A stretch of DNA of 64,000 nucleotides from Halomonas sp. 7T (GCF_025643255.1 NZ_CP087112.1:3100001-3164000); one strand, 5' to 3'. Positions 36,642-46,118 are shown, counted from the stretch's first letter. Program-made: numbers and translations. The notes: generated by a model from the letters alone, not told the origin.

Positions 36642-37907
36642 TCAGTAGCCAGCTAAGCGCGGCAGGAAGGTGACGAGCGCCGGTACGAAGGTAATCAGCA
36701 GTAGAATTAAGAACTGCACGGCCAGCATCGGCAGAATGCGGCGGATAATCGCCCCCATCCCCACACCGGAGACCGAATCCGCGACAAACAAGCACAGCCC
36801 CATCGGTGGCGTGATCAGCCCCATCATTAGATTGAAGATTACGAGAATGCCGAAATGCAGCGGGTCGATGCCTAGCGCCATGGCGATGGGGTGAAGAATC
36901 GGCACCAGCACCAAAATGGCCGCAATACCTTCTAAAAACAGCCCCACCACCAGCAGTAGCAGAATGACGGCAATCAGGAAGGTCCACTGGGTATCGATGC
37001 TCATCAATGCCCATTCGGTCAGCATGTTGGGCACGCGCTCGAACGTGAGCACCCAGTTGGCCGCAGCGACCGCGCCCATGATGACCATGATTACCGCGCT
37101 GTCGCGCATGGCGCGGGCGAAGATGCCGGGCAGGTTGACCAGTTTGATATTACGGTAAAGCACTACCCCTAAAATCAGCGCGTAGACTACGGCAAACGCT
37201 GCCGCTTCGGTGGGCGTAACGATACCGGCGAGAATCGCGCCGACGACAAATACTGGCATTAACGCGGGCAGCAGGCCGTGGAGGAGGGCATGGCGGCGAG
37301 ACTGCTTTCTTGTCTGTGCCGCGCCCAAATCACCCGCGAAAAAGTAGACGTAAATGGAAAGCCCCAGTGCCAGCAGTAGTCCCGGCACAATCCCCGCCAA
37401 AAATAGCCCCGGCACTGACACGCCCGACACCGTCAGCGCGTAGATAATCACCGGGATACTCGGCGGAATAATCGGGCCAATCACGGAGGAGGCAGCGGTA
37501 AGCGCAGCGGCAAAATCGCGCGGGTAGCCCTCTTTTTCCATTGACGGAATAAATACCCGCCCAAGTGCTGAGGTATCGGCAATCGCTGAGCCGGAAAGGC
37601 CGGCAAAAATCACCGACGCCCAGATATTCACATGCGCCAGACCTGCTTTCATGCGGCCGACAATCGCAGTGGCCAGGTTAATAATGCGGTGGGTAATGCC
37701 CGCTTCATTCATCAGCTCGCCGGCTAAAATAAACAGCGGTATCGCCAGCAGTGGGAAAGATTCCATGCCGCCGAAAAACTGCTGCGACACAATACGGATG
37801 TGGTAAGGCAAGTCGCCGGTACTCATCAGCACCGTCAGCGTACCCAGAATGGCAAAGGCAAACGGCACGCCGAGCAATACCAGCGCTATCAGCAGCACAA
37901 AAATCAT
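36642..37907 (-). CDS. dctM: TRAP transporter large membrane subunit DctM
   Basis: A 421-residue membrane protein with about twelve hydrophobic segments. Typical DctM elements are FPLLAIPLFILAGELMNEAGIT, SGSAIADTSALGRVFIPSMEKEGYPRDFAAALTAASSVIGPIIPPSIPVIIYALT and GLITPPMGLCLFVADSVSG. It is the ion-coupled import channel for the acid bound by the DctP at 38514. It overlaps dctQ by 4 bp and is followed after 30 bp by quiC. Confidence 0.95.
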   Translation of the reverse strand: MIFVLLIALVLLGVPFAFAILGTLTVLMSTGDLPYHIRIVSQQFFGGMESFPLLAIPLFILAGELMNEAGITHRIINLATAIVGRMKAGLAHVNIWASVIFAGLSGSAIADTSALGRVFIPSMEKEGYPRDFAAALTAASSVIGPIIPPSIPVIIYALTVSGVSVPGLFLAGIVPGLLLALGLSIYVYFFAGDLGAAQTRKQSRRHALLHGLLPALMPVFVVGAILAGIVTPTEAAAFAVVYALILGVVLYRNIKLVNLPGIFARAMRDSAVIMVIMGAVAAANWVLTFERVPNMLTEWALMSIDTQWTFLIAVILLLLVVGLFLEGIAAILVLVPILHPIAMALGIDPLHFGILVIFNLMMGLITPPMGLCLFVADSVSGVGMGAIIRRILPMLAVQFLILLLITFVPALVTFLPRLAGY

Positions 37908-38401
37908 GATGAGGCCTCCTCGCCATGCTGCTCACTCAAACGCAGCGCGCCCATCACCAGGGCAGAGAGGCTGAGCAGGCCGCCACCCACAAGCATAGAG
38001 GCTTGAAAGAGCCACATGGGCATGCCGGTGCTTGACGAGGTGCGCCCGCCACGGGCAGAAATGAACTCAAGTGCTGACATCATCAAACCAATGCCTACTG
38101 CTAGTACCACCAAATCGATGACAACCGCCTGCCAGCGCAACCAGCGTAGGGGTAGCAGGCGGCGAATAAGGTCAAAGCCGATGTGCTTATCCTGTAAATA
38201 TGCCCAAGACATGCCAAACATCAGACCGTAAATCATCAGGTAAATAGCGGTGTCTTCTCCCCAGGTAATGGAGCCGCCATAGGTGTAGCGCGCAAAGGCA
38301 TTGCCTGCGACCAGCAGAAAAATCAGCATCATGGCAAGCCCGGCCAAGCTGCCATTGAACAGGATCAGGCCGCGGTGTAACTGGGCGAGAAGAGCAGACA
38401 T
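37904..38401 (-). CDS. dctQ: TRAP transporter small membrane subunit DctQ
   Basis: A 165-residue membrane protein with four hydrophobic segments. The NAFARYTYGGSITWGEDTAIYLMIYGLMFGMSWAYLQDKHIGFD segment is the common DctQ pattern. It joins the binding protein to DctM. It lies 112 bp after dctP, across an intercistronic hairpin. Confidence 0.92.
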   Translation of the reverse strand: MSALLAQLHRGLILFNGSLAGLAMMLIFLLVAGNAFARYTYGGSITWGEDTAIYLMIYGLMFGMSWAYLQDKHIGFDLIRRLLPLRWLRWQAVVIDLVVLAVGIGLMMSALEFISARGGRTSSSTGMPMWLFQASMLVGGGLLSLSALVMGALRLSEQHGEEASS

Positions 38402-38441
38402 AAGAGCACCTTCAATCGATAGTCAGGCACGCAAGGTCGCA

Positions 38442-38463
38442 AGTGGGCCATCGTTGGCCCACT
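38442..38463 (-). repeat. Intercistronic hairpin between dctP and dctQ
   Basis: AGTGGGCCA (38442-38450) pairs with TGGCCCACT (38455-38463) around TCGT. No T-run follows, so it is more likely an mRNA stabiliser for the binding-protein message than a full terminator. Confidence 0.6.
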
Positions 38464-38513
38464 CGCAAGCGTTTTGGTCAGGCAGGGTTATCATGAAAAG
38501 TTCTCATGAAGAG

Positions 38514-39527
38514 CTAGAAGCGTGCGGACGCCTCGTCGACTGCAGAAGAAAGACGGTCGATCCATGCAGCATCATCGCCCAGCTCATCGCGCAGATAGGC
38601 TTGCACCGGCGGTTGGGCCGCTTCACGGAAGGCGTCCATCTGTTCAGCATTGGGCTGAGTCACTTCCATGCCTGCTGCTTCTAACTTGGCAATACCCTCA
38701 GCCGAGTTGAACTGCTGAATAGCACGGCCAGTGGTACCAGCAACCACAGCGGCGCGCTTCACGGCGGCCTGCTCTTCCTCGGTGAGTGACTGGAATATCT
38801 CATCGTTGATCAGCAGGTGGTCAACCCCGTATACGTGGCGATCCAGCGTGAGGTAGTCCTGGAACTCGTAGAAGTTATTGCCGTAGATCACCGAGATAGG
38901 ATTCTCTTGGCCATCTACTACGCCGGTAGCCAGCGCCGTAGGCACTTCACCCCAAGCGATACCCTGAGGCTCAGCCCCTAGGCCGCGCACCATTTCCAGG
39001 TAAAGCGGAATGGTTTGCACGCGGAATTTCAGGCCACGCATATCCTCCGGGGAGTGGATCGGGCGCACAGAGTTGGTGAAGTGGCGGAAACCCGTCTCGC
39101 CGTAAGCTAGGGTACGTAAGCCGGTTTGCTGCAAGCAGTGCTCAGCAAGCGAGGTACCAAACTCGCCGTCCATCACTTGCCACGCCACAGGCGCTGAAGG
39201 GAACGTGTAAGGGATATCGGTCACCGCAACCGCCGGGCAGAAATTGGCATAGGCACCGGAGACCATTGCAATGCTGATGATGCCATCCTGCGCGCCTTCG
39301 ATCAGCTCGGTTTCACCACCCAGTGAGCCGGCGGGATATAGCTCTACGGTGAGATTGGTTTCGGCTTCTACTAGATTTTTAAACACCTGTCCGGCCGCAC
39401 CTTTTTTCGAGGTGGTCCAGTCGTCTGGATCGACGTGCGCAAAGCGTAGTGTTTGGGCAGAGGCGGTCGTGGCTACAGCTAGCGTTGCCGCGGTAACGGC
39501 GAGTGTGAGAGTACGCTTAATCGACAT
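38514..39527 (-). CDS. dctP: TRAP transporter substrate-binding protein DctP
   Basis: A 337-residue periplasmic protein. A Sec signal peptide (residues 1-24, ending TASA) precedes QTLRFAHVDPDDWTTSKKGAAGQVFKNLVEAETNLTVELYPAGSLGGETELIEG. The Arg of LKFRVQTIPLYLEMVRGLGAEPQGIAWGEVPTAL should bind the ligand carboxylate. The operon dctPQM-quiC-dehydrogenase suggests quinate, shikimate or 3-dehydroshikimate as ligand. The ATG at 39527 follows AGAGGA; a start at 39551 has no ribosome site. Confidence 0.92.
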   Translation of the reverse strand: MSIKRTLTLAVTAATLAVATTASAQTLRFAHVDPDDWTTSKKGAAGQVFKNLVEAETNLTVELYPAGSLGGETELIEGAQDGIISIAMVSGAYANFCPAVAVTDIPYTFPSAPVAWQVMDGEFGTSLAEHCLQQTGLRTLAYGETGFRHFTNSVRPIHSPEDMRGLKFRVQTIPLYLEMVRGLGAEPQGIAWGEVPTALATGVVDGQENPISVIYGNNFYEFQDYLTLDRHVYGVDHLLINDEIFQSLTEEEQAAVKRAAVVAGTTGRAIQQFNSAEGIAKLEAAGMEVTQPNAEQMDAFREAAQPPVQAYLRDELGDDAAWIDRLSSAVDEASARF

Positions 39528-39620
39528 TGTTGTTGTCCTCTTATCGGGCACTTTTCATGGGAGTGAGGGGTAAAAAGCCAATGGTGTAATTGGCTGTTTC
39601 GTCCTGTCCAAATCAACAAT

Positions 39621-39635
39621 GTACGAAATGGTACG
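39621..39635. promoter_or_regulatory. GTACG repeat, candidate TetR operator
   Basis: GTACG occurs twice ten bases apart (39621-39625, 39631-39635), with GTAC also forming an inverted repeat. It lies in the divergent gap between dctP and the TetR-family gene. Confidence 0.4.
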
Positions 39636-39693
39636 TTCAGTCAAGCTGTGGCATACTAGACAAAAGACGATCACGATAATAAAAGGTCAATCG

Positions 39694-40380
39694 ATGGTAG
39701 CCACTTCTAAAACGTCCGCTTCCCCATCATCTGCGCGACGTCGCCGCAAAAACGACCCTGAATCTGTGCAGGCCGATATCCTCGCAGTGGCCACTCGGGA
39801 GTTCTCGGAAAAAGGGCTATCAGGCGCTCGGATCGATGAAATTGCCGAGAAAACCCGCGCATCTAAGCGGATGATTTATTATTACTTTAATGATAAAGAA
39901 ACGCTCTATCTGCATACGCTGGAAGCCGCCTACAAGAAAGTGCGCCTTCAGGAGGCTGAGTTAAATCTTGATCACTTAGCACCGCTAGAGGCGCTAAGTC
40001 GGTTAGTGCGGTTTACCTTTTGCCACCACGCCAAAAACCCCGATTTTATCCGTCTTGTGATGATCGAAAATATTCATCATGGGCGCTTTTTGGCGCAGTC
40101 AGAGTTGATTCAATCGCTCAATGCCGGGGTGATTGATGTGCTGACCAATGTCTACCTTCGCGGTGTGGAAGAGAGCTGCTTTCGTGGTGGTCTAGATCCA
40201 AGAGAGTTGCACTGGCTGATTAGTGCGCTGTCGTTTTTTAATGTCTCCAACCAACACACCTTTTCACGCATTTTTGATTGGCAGCAGGCGGCGCCGGAAA
40301 ATCAGCAGAAATTAGAAGACCACGTTACCGATATGGTGCTGCGCTACGTGCGCACTGACGAGGCTTTACCTTCTGAGTGA
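39694..40380 (+). CDS. TetR-family regulator, divergent from the quinate/shikimate operon
   Basis: A 228-residue regulator. A basic N-terminus (SSARRRRKND) precedes the TetR HTH, ILAVATREFSEKGLSGARIDEIAEKTRASKRMIYYYFNDKETLYLHTLEAAYKK, and a ligand domain follows. The ATG at 39694 has AAAAGG upstream; an earlier ATG at 39619 would place the operator-like GTACG repeats inside the gene. It probably controls the divergent dctPQM-quiC-dehydrogenase operon in response to quinate, shikimate or a product. Confidence 0.88.
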   Translation: MVATSKTSASPSSARRRRKNDPESVQADILAVATREFSEKGLSGARIDEIAEKTRASKRMIYYYFNDKETLYLHTLEAAYKKVRLQEAELNLDHLAPLEALSRLVRFTFCHHAKNPDFIRLVMIENIHHGRFLAQSELIQSLNAGVIDVLTNVYLRGVEESCFRGGLDPRELHWLISALSFFNVSNQHTFSRIFDWQQAAPENQQKLEDHVTDMVLRYVRTDEALPSE

Positions 40381-40432
40381 GCCCACGGCGGTAAGCTCTG
40401 TAGGGTTAGTGCTGAGCTATTTTTAGCGTATA

Positions 40433-40447
40433 GTTCGAATGGCGAAC
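40433..40447. promoter_or_regulatory. GTTCG-N5-CGAAC operator before pcaB
   Basis: GTTCG-AATGG-CGAAC is perfect. It overlaps a TATAGT -10-like hexamer (40429-40434), putting the predicted start inside the site. Confidence 0.75.
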
Positions 40448-40516
40448 AACTGTGCGGTTTTTTGGTTGCCGTTGCCCCCTGCCTTTCTGAGCCCCGTTAA
40501 AAGGAGCCTGCTAGCC

Positions 40517-41845
40517 ATGCTTTCTGCCTTTCTAAAGCACCCGTTTATGAGCCAGCCCGCACTAAACGCGTGTAATGAGGGCGCTATGCTCAACGCCATG
40601 TTGGCCTTCGAGTTGGCCCTGGCCGAGGTTCAGGAAGCCAGCGGGGCGGTGCCAAACGGTGCCAGCCAGCAAATGCGCGAGCAGCTCGAACATGCTTCTT
40701 TTAATGTCGCTGAGATTGCCGAAGGCATCGCCAGCGGCGGCAATGTAGCGATCCCCTTTGTCAAACAGAGCCGCGCGCTGCTGCCTGAAGCGCTTAAGGG
40801 CTACTGGCATCAAGGCGCAACGAGCCAAGATGTGGTCGACTCCGCGCTGATGCTGCTGCTTAAACCCCGCTTAGTGGCGATGGATAATTTGCTACGGCGC
40901 TGCCGTTCGGCAGCAGCAGCACTTATGGATACTCATGTCGACACGCCCATGGTGGGCCGCACCCTGATGCAACAGGCGCTGCCGATAACCTTTGGGGTGA
41001 AGGTGGCTCACTGGGCCATCGGCTTGGAGCAGAGCCGCCGCCGTTTGGGTGAGGTGGAACTGCCCGTTCAGTTTGGTGGCGCGGTGGGCGTGCACTCGGG
41101 TTGGGATACGCTCGGGCTTGAGTGGATGGACGCCTTGGCTGCGAGGCTAGGCTTGGTGGCGCCAGTGCTGCCCTGGCATACCGACCGCTACCCCATTCAT
41201 GCCCTCGGCACGGCGTTAGATGCCGTTGCGGGGGCCGCTGAAAAAATCGCCCTGGATGTAGCGCTGCTGACACAAACCGAAGTCGGTGAAGTGGCGGAGC
41301 CCTCGGCACCCGGCATGGGGGAGTCCTCTTCTATGCCCCATAAGCGTAACCCGGTGCGCAGTGCGCTGATTCGCGGGGCAGCCCGGCAGGTGCATGGCCA
41401 TACAAGCGTTTTGATCAATGCTGCCGCCCAGCCCCTTGAGCGCGGGTTGGGCGAATGGCACGCGGAATGGGCGCCGATGATGGAAAGCGCTCTGCTGGTA
41501 GAGGGAGCGCTTGAGCAAGTAGCCGCGCTGCTGGAGGGGCTTGAGGTCTACCCTGATCACATGCAGCGCAATCTTGCAGCTACTGGCGGCGGCATTATGG
41601 CCGAGCCGGTGGCACGGTTGCTTACCCCTGTACTGGGGCCAGATAAAGCGAAGGCCGTCAGTGCTGCCGCTGCAGAAACCTCACGCCGTGAAGTGAGACC
41701 CTATGCCGACGTTTTGGCTGAGCACCCTGATGTACTTGGCGTGGTAGGCGTCACGGCGTTGCGCGATGCATGCAATCCCGCTTTATACCTTGGTAGCAGC
41801 ACTGCCCAGGTGGCGCGTGCCAAGAAATGGCTGGAAAGTGAATAA
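40517..41845 (+). CDS. pcaB: 3-Carboxy-cis,cis-muconate cycloisomerase
   Basis: A 442-residue fumarase/aspartase-superfamily enzyme that closes 3-carboxymuconate to 4-carboxymuconolactone. The signature GESSSMPHKRNPVRSALIRGA holds the flexible catalytic loop, and GATSQDVVDSALMLLL the second conserved region. The ATG at 40517 follows AAAAGGAG; an ATG at 40439 lies inside the upstream operator and is unlikely. It stands apart from pcaHG and pcaDC and has its own operator. Confidence 0.92.
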   Translation: MLSAFLKHPFMSQPALNACNEGAMLNAMLAFELALAEVQEASGAVPNGASQQMREQLEHASFNVAEIAEGIASGGNVAIPFVKQSRALLPEALKGYWHQGATSQDVVDSALMLLLKPRLVAMDNLLRRCRSAAAALMDTHVDTPMVGRTLMQQALPITFGVKVAHWAIGLEQSRRRLGEVELPVQFGGAVGVHSGWDTLGLEWMDALAARLGLVAPVLPWHTDRYPIHALGTALDAVAGAAEKIALDVALLTQTEVGEVAEPSAPGMGESSSMPHKRNPVRSALIRGAARQVHGHTSVLINAAAQPLERGLGEWHAEWAPMMESALLVEGALEQVAALLEGLEVYPDHMQRNLAATGGGIMAEPVARLLTPVLGPDKAKAVSAAAAETSRREVRPYADVLAEHPDVLGVVGVTALRDACNPALYLGSSTAQVARAKKWLESE

Positions 41846-41955
41846 GTAGCTGAAAAAAATATCGTTAAAGCGCGCTACTCAGTTCCGGGGATAGGCCATC
41901 GTGGCACTCCATTAGCGGCTAGGCATTTGACCTCATTAGCGATTGGCAGTAACTT

Positions 41956-41970
41956 GTTCGCATTAAGAAT
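41956..41970. promoter_or_regulatory. Degenerate first operator before pcaI
   Basis: GTTCG-CATTA-AGAAT keeps a perfect left arm and 2 of 5 bases on the right. It is exactly 19 bp from the next operator. Confidence 0.45.
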
Positions 41971-41974
41971 ATAT

Positions 41975-41989
41975 GTTCGTTTTACGAAC
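41975..41989. promoter_or_regulatory. GTTCG-N5-CGAAC operator before pcaI
   Basis: GTTCG-TTTTA-CGAAC is a perfect inverted repeat, with TG/CA extension, 45 bp before the pcaI ATG. Confidence 0.8.
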
Positions 41990-42033
41990 AAATGCTAACG
42001 ACGTCGGCAACGACCAGCTAAGAGGCACCCATC

Positions 42034-42867
42034 ATGGCCGAGTTTCTCAGCTTGCATGACGCGGTAGCGCGCTACGTCCAAGACGGCGCCACCGTTGCTA
42101 TGGAAGGCTTTACCCACCTGATTCCCTTCGCCGCGGGTCACGAAGTGATCCGTCAGCAAAAGCGTGATCTGACGCTGATCCGCATGACCCCCGATATCAT
42201 CTACGATCAGATGATCGGTGCGGGTTGCGCGAAAAAAGTTATCTTCTCCTGGGGCGGTAACCCTGGCGTAGGCTCACTGCACCGCCTGCGCGATGCGGTT
42301 GAGAAGGGCTGGCCGCAAAAAGTCGAGATTCTTGAGCATAGCCACGCGGCCATGGCCTGCGCTTTTGAAGCAGGCGCTGCGGGATTGCCCATGGCGGTTT
42401 TTCGCGGCTACATCGGCAGTGAGCTGCCCAGCGTTAACGATCAAATCAAATTTATCGAGTGCCCGTTTACCGGCGAGCGCTTAGCCGCTGTGCCCTCGGT
42501 GCGCCCGGACGTCTCGATCATCCACGCCCAGCGCGCAGATCGCCAAGGCAACGTGTTGGTAGAAGGTATTGTTGGTGTACAGAAAGAGGCGGTGCTGGCG
42601 GCCAAGCACAGTATCGTGACGGTGGAGGAGATCGTCGATGACCTCAACGCCCACCCTAACGCCTGTGTGATTCCCAGCTGGGCGATCAGCGCCATTGCGG
42701 TCGCCGAGAAAGGCGCGCTGCCTTCCTACACCCACGGCTACTACGGCCGCAGCAACCGATTCTATAAAGAGTGGGACGCCATCGCTCGCGACCGCGACAC
42801 CTTCACCCAGTGGCTTGACGATAACGTCTTTAACGCTGTCCAAAATCATGCAGGGGAGAACAGCTAA
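42034..42867 (+). CDS. pcaI: 3-Oxoadipate CoA-transferase subunit A
   Basis: A 277-residue class I CoA-transferase alpha subunit. It has AVARYVQDGATVAMEGFTHLIPFAAGHEVIRQ, the coenzyme-binding region KKVIFSWGGNPGVGSLHRLRDAVEKGWP and HAQRADRQGNVLVEG. With PcaJ it moves CoA from succinyl-CoA to beta-ketoadipate. The size, the one-base overlap with pcaJ and pcaF next identify it. Two operator copies lie upstream. Confidence 0.92.
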   Translation: MAEFLSLHDAVARYVQDGATVAMEGFTHLIPFAAGHEVIRQQKRDLTLIRMTPDIIYDQMIGAGCAKKVIFSWGGNPGVGSLHRLRDAVEKGWPQKVEILEHSHAAMACAFEAGAAGLPMAVFRGYIGSELPSVNDQIKFIECPFTGERLAAVPSVRPDVSIIHAQRADRQGNVLVEGIVGVQKEAVLAAKHSIVTVEEIVDDLNAHPNACVIPSWAISAIAVAEKGALPSYTHGYYGRSNRFYKEWDAIARDRDTFTQWLDDNVFNAVQNHAGENS

Positions 42868-43640
42868 TGAGTTTCGAATATACCTCTTCTGAAATGATGT
42901 CGGTGACCGCTGCACGGGCACTGGAAAATGGCATGACCTGCTTTGTGGGTATTGGCCTGCCCTCGGAAGCCGCCAATCTGGCACGTCTGACCCACGCCCC
43001 GGATGTGGTGCTGATTTATGAGTCAGGCACGCTGCAAACCAAACCTGCGATTCTGCCGCTTTCCATCGGCGACGGTGAACTGTGTGAGTCGGCGCTGACC
43101 ACCGTGGCGGTGCCGGAGATGTTCCGCTACTGGCTGCAGGGCGGCAAAATCAACGTCGGCTTTTTAGGCACCGCGCAAATCGACCGTTTTGCTAATTTGA
43201 ATACCACGCTGATTGGTGATTACAAAGCGCCTAAAGTTCGCCTGCCGGGCGGCGGCGGCGCACCGGAAATCGCCACCAACGCCGGTGAAGTCTTTATCAC
43301 CCTGAAGCACTCCAAGCGCGCCTTTGTAAAAGATGTCGACTTCGTCACCACGCTAGGCTTTGGCCGCGACGGCAAAGGGCGCGATAACGTGCCCAATATC
43401 GGCAAAGGCCCCACCCGGGTGATCACCGACCTGTGCGTGATGAAGCCCGATCCTGAGACCAAAGAACTGGTGGTGGTATCGCTGCACCCGGGCGTAACCC
43501 GCGAAGACGTCATTGACGCGACCGGTTGGGAAGTGCGCTTTGCCGAGCAGCTTGAAAGCACGCCTGAACCAAGTGCCAATGAGCTTGAAATTCTGCGTGA
43601 GCTAAAAGCGCGCACCGAGCGGGCCCACGCGGGCGCATAA
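42867..43640 (+). CDS. pcaJ: 3-Oxoadipate CoA-transferase subunit B
   Basis: A 257-residue beta subunit. The CoA-carrying Glu lies in [13 protein letters not shown], and the [35 protein letters not shown] segment is characteristic of PcaJ. It forms the heteromeric enzyme with PcaI and its start overlaps the pcaI stop. The following gene, pcaF, is 10 bp downstream. Confidence 0.93.
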   Translation: MSFEYTSSEMMSVTAARALENGMTCFVGIGLPSEAANLARLTHAPDVVLIYESGTLQTKPAILPLSIGDGELCESALTTVAVPEMFRYWLQGGKINVGFLGTAQIDRFANLNTTLIGDYKAPKVRLPGGGGAPEIATNAGEVFITLKHSKRAFVKDVDFVTTLGFGRDGKGRDNVPNIGKGPTRVITDLCVMKPDPETKELVVVSLHPGVTREDVIDATGWEVRFAEQLESTPEPSANELEILRELKARTERAHAGA

Positions 43641-43650
43641 GGATTCTGTT

Positions 43651-44868
43651 ATGAGTGATGTTGTTATGAGAGACGTCTTTCTTTGTCATCCCCGCCGCAC
43701 GGCGGTGGGTCGTTTCGGCGGCACCCTGGCCAGCGTTCGCCCGGACGATTTCGCCGCGAGCATCTTTAAAGCCGTACTGGCGGAAGCACCGGATCTCGAC
43801 CCCGCGGCCATTGAAGAAGTGTTTATGGGCTGCGCCAACCAGGCCGGTGAAGATAACCGCAACGTAGCGCGTATGTCGTCGCTGCTGGCGGGCCTTCCCA
43901 CCTCGGTGCCCGGCACCACCATGAACCGCCTGTGCGGTTCGGGTATGGATGCAGTCGGCACGGCGTTTCGCGCCATTAAAGCCGGTGAGATGGAACTGGC
44001 GCTGGCGGGCGGCGTGGAATCCATGTCCCGTGCGCCCTACGTAATGGGCAAGGCCGATAGCGCCTTTGCCCGCACACAAAAAATCGAAGACACCACCATT
44101 GGCTGGCGCTTGATCAACCCGCTAATGAAGAAAGCCTTTGGGGTCGACTCCATGCCGGAAACGGCAGAAAACGTCGCCGAGCAGTTCAGCATTTCCCGCG
44201 AAGACCAGGACGCCTTTGCGCTGCGCTCCCAGCAGAAAGCAGCGGCTGCCCAAAAGGCCGGGCGTTTTGCCCAAGAGATTACGGCGATTGAGATCCCGCG
44301 CCGCAAGCAGGAAGCGCTGATCTTTGATACCGATGAGCACCTGCGGGAAACCACCCTTGAGAAGCTGGCGGGTTTGCCCACGCCTTTCCGCGCAGGCGGT
44401 AGCGTAACCGCGGGCAACGCCTCGGGTGTCAACGACGGGGCGGCGGCGATGCTGGTGGCCAGCGAAGCGGCGGTTAAGCAGCATGGTCTTAAACCGATGG
44501 CGAAAGTCATCGGCATGGCTACGGCAGGCGTTGAGCCGCGCATTATGGGCTATGGCCCGGTACCGGCCGTGCAGAAGCTGCTTAAGCGTACCGGCATTTC
44601 CATGGATGATATCGACGTATTTGAGTTCAACGAAGCGTTTGCCGCCCAGGCGCTGGCCTGTATGCGCGACTTGGGCCTTAAAGACGATGACCCCCGCGTG
44701 AACCCCAACGGCGGCGCGATTGCGCTAGGCCACCCGCTAGGCATGTCCGGTGCGCGTCTGTTAATGACCGCCGCTCATGAGCTGCAAAACAGCGGCAAGC
44801 GCTACGCGCTATGTACCATGTGCGTGGGTGTGGGCCAAGGTATCGCCACGCTGATTGAGCGGGTTTAA
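43651..44868 (+). CDS. pcaF: 3-Oxoadipyl-CoA thiolase
   Basis: A 405-residue thiolase that cleaves beta-ketoadipyl-CoA to succinyl-CoA and acetyl-CoA. The nucleophile is Cys95 in [39 protein letters not shown], with the base His in [20 protein letters not shown] and the final Cys in [10 protein letters not shown]. It is the last central step of the pathway. It follows pcaIJ in one operon and is followed by pcaDC after 10 bp. Confidence 0.94.
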   Translation: MSDVVMRDVFLCHPRRTAVGRFGGTLASVRPDDFAASIFKAVLAEAPDLDPAAIEEVFMGCANQAGEDNRNVARMSSLLAGLPTSVPGTTMNRLCGSGMDAVGTAFRAIKAGEMELALAGGVESMSRAPYVMGKADSAFARTQKIEDTTIGWRLINPLMKKAFGVDSMPETAENVAEQFSISREDQDAFALRSQQKAAAAQKAGRFAQEITAIEIPRRKQEALIFDTDEHLRETTLEKLAGLPTPFRAGGSVTAGNASGVNDGAAAMLVASEAAVKQHGLKPMAKVIGMATAGVEPRIMGYGPVPAVQKLLKRTGISMDDIDVFEFNEAFAAQALACMRDLGLKDDDPRVNPNGGAIALGHPLGMSGARLLMTAAHELQNSGKRYALCTMCVGVGQGIATLIERV

Positions 44869-44878
44869 CGGAGGCTTT

Positions 44879-46057
44879 ATGGCATTTTATAGCATCAATG
44901 GGCGCAGTGTGGCTTACCGCCTGCTCGGCGCAGAAGTGAACCCGCTGGTCGTACTGGCGCACCCGTTGGGGATGAGTCAGGCCGTATGGGATGACGTGAT
45001 TCCCGCGCTGCTGCCCCGCTACCGGGTGCTGACCTGGGATCTTCCCGGCCACGGTGCCAGCCAGGCGGTTAGTGGGGAGCAAATCACCCCTGCTGATCTA
45101 GCGGCGGAGGCATTGGCGCTGGTCGAGCTTGCAGGCGCGCAGCGCTTTCATTTCGCCGGTACATCGATTGGCGGTGTGGTGGGCCAACAGCTTATAGCCG
45201 AGCATAGCGATCGCCTGCTCTCCGCTACGTTGACCAATACCGGCGCGGTGATCGGCAACCCGGATCTATGGAATACCCGTGCCGATCGCGTGCGCCATGA
45301 AGGCTTGATGGCGATGTCTCAAGAGATCGTGCCGCGCTGGTTTGCCCCAGCAGCCTTTGAGGAAAGCCCCGCGCTGAAAGCGGGCTGGTGTACACAGATG
45401 GGCCGAGGTGACGATGAGTCCTACGCTCAGCTGTGTGAAATGCTGGGCCGCGATACCTTCACGGGCAAATTAGCGGCGAAGAACGCCAAGGTACAGCTGT
45501 TTGGCGGTAGCGAAGATATGGCAACGCCGCCAGCGACCCTGGAAGCACTGGCTGCTGAACTGGACGGCGCACCGCTGGAGATTGTTGACGGCGTAGGGCA
45601 CGTGCCTTCCGTGGAAGCCCCGGTGCTGTTCGCGCAAAAGCTTCTTGCGGTGTTGGCAACTGATTTAGGTGATGTGGCGAACCACGGCGTGGCTTACGCC
45701 ACCGGCCTTGAGACCCGCAAACAGGTATTGGGAGAGGAGCATGTAGCGCGCTCCACCGCCAATGCCAACAGCCTGGATGCGCCTTTCCAGCAGATGATCA
45801 CCCGCCTGGCCTGGGGCGAGCTGTGGAGCAACGACGACTTAACCCGCCGCGAGCGCAGCATGATCACCACCGGGATTCTCGCCGCCCTCGGCCGTGAAGA
45901 GCTAACACTGCACCTAAAAACCGCTCAACGGATTGGGCTGTCAGAAGCTGAGCTGCGCCAAGTGCTGATGCACGTAGCGATTTACGGCGGCGTTCCGGCA
46001 GCCAATCATGCCTTTGCCCTCGCCAAAGAGCTGGGCTGGGGCGAGTCGTTTCGCTAA
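44879..46057 (+). CDS. pcaDC: Fused 3-oxoadipate enol-lactonase / 4-carboxymuconolactone decarboxylase
   Basis: A 392-residue two-domain protein. Residues 1-260 are an alpha/beta-hydrolase (PcaD) with the nucleophile Ser96 in FAGTSIGGVVG, DLPGHGAS near 54 and the late GVGHVPSVEAP histidine. Residues about 265-392 are a PcaC decarboxylase with GLETRKQVLGEEHVARS, LWSNDDLTRRERSMITTGILAALGR and MHVAIYGGVPAANHA. Such fusions are called PcaL in other bacteria. The two steps follow each other, turning 4-carboxymuconolactone into beta-ketoadipate. The ATG at 44879 has a strong GGAGG; a frame at 44855 is weaker. Confidence 0.92.
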   Translation: MAFYSINGRSVAYRLLGAEVNPLVVLAHPLGMSQAVWDDVIPALLPRYRVLTWDLPGHGASQAVSGEQITPADLAAEALALVELAGAQRFHFAGTSIGGVVGQQLIAEHSDRLLSATLTNTGAVIGNPDLWNTRADRVRHEGLMAMSQEIVPRWFAPAAFEESPALKAGWCTQMGRGDDESYAQLCEMLGRDTFTGKLAAKNAKVQLFGGSEDMATPPATLEALAAELDGAPLEIVDGVGHVPSVEAPVLFAQKLLAVLATDLGDVANHGVAYATGLETRKQVLGEEHVARSTANANSLDAPFQQMITRLAWGELWSNDDLTRRERSMITTGILAALGREELTLHLKTAQRIGLSEAELRQVLMHVAIYGGVPAANHAFALAKELGWGESFR

Positions 46058-46084
46058 CCCTCGCGGCGGGTGTACTGACACGCT

Positions 46085-46112
46085 ATCCTCATAACCTTAA
46101 GGTTATGAGGAT
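46085..46112. promoter_or_regulatory. PcaQ-type operator before pcaQ (28-bp perfect palindrome)
   Basis: ATAACC-TTAA-GGTTAT lies at 46091-46106 inside a 28-bp perfect inverted repeat. It ends 6 bp before the pcaQ ATG, suggesting strong autoregulation. Confidence 0.85.
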
Positions 46113-46118
46113 TTTTTT

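Noticed and set aside
40439..40516. Upstream start for pcaB
   Set aside because: It would place the operator inside the coding region; the ATG at 40517 has AAAAGGAG and matches family length.
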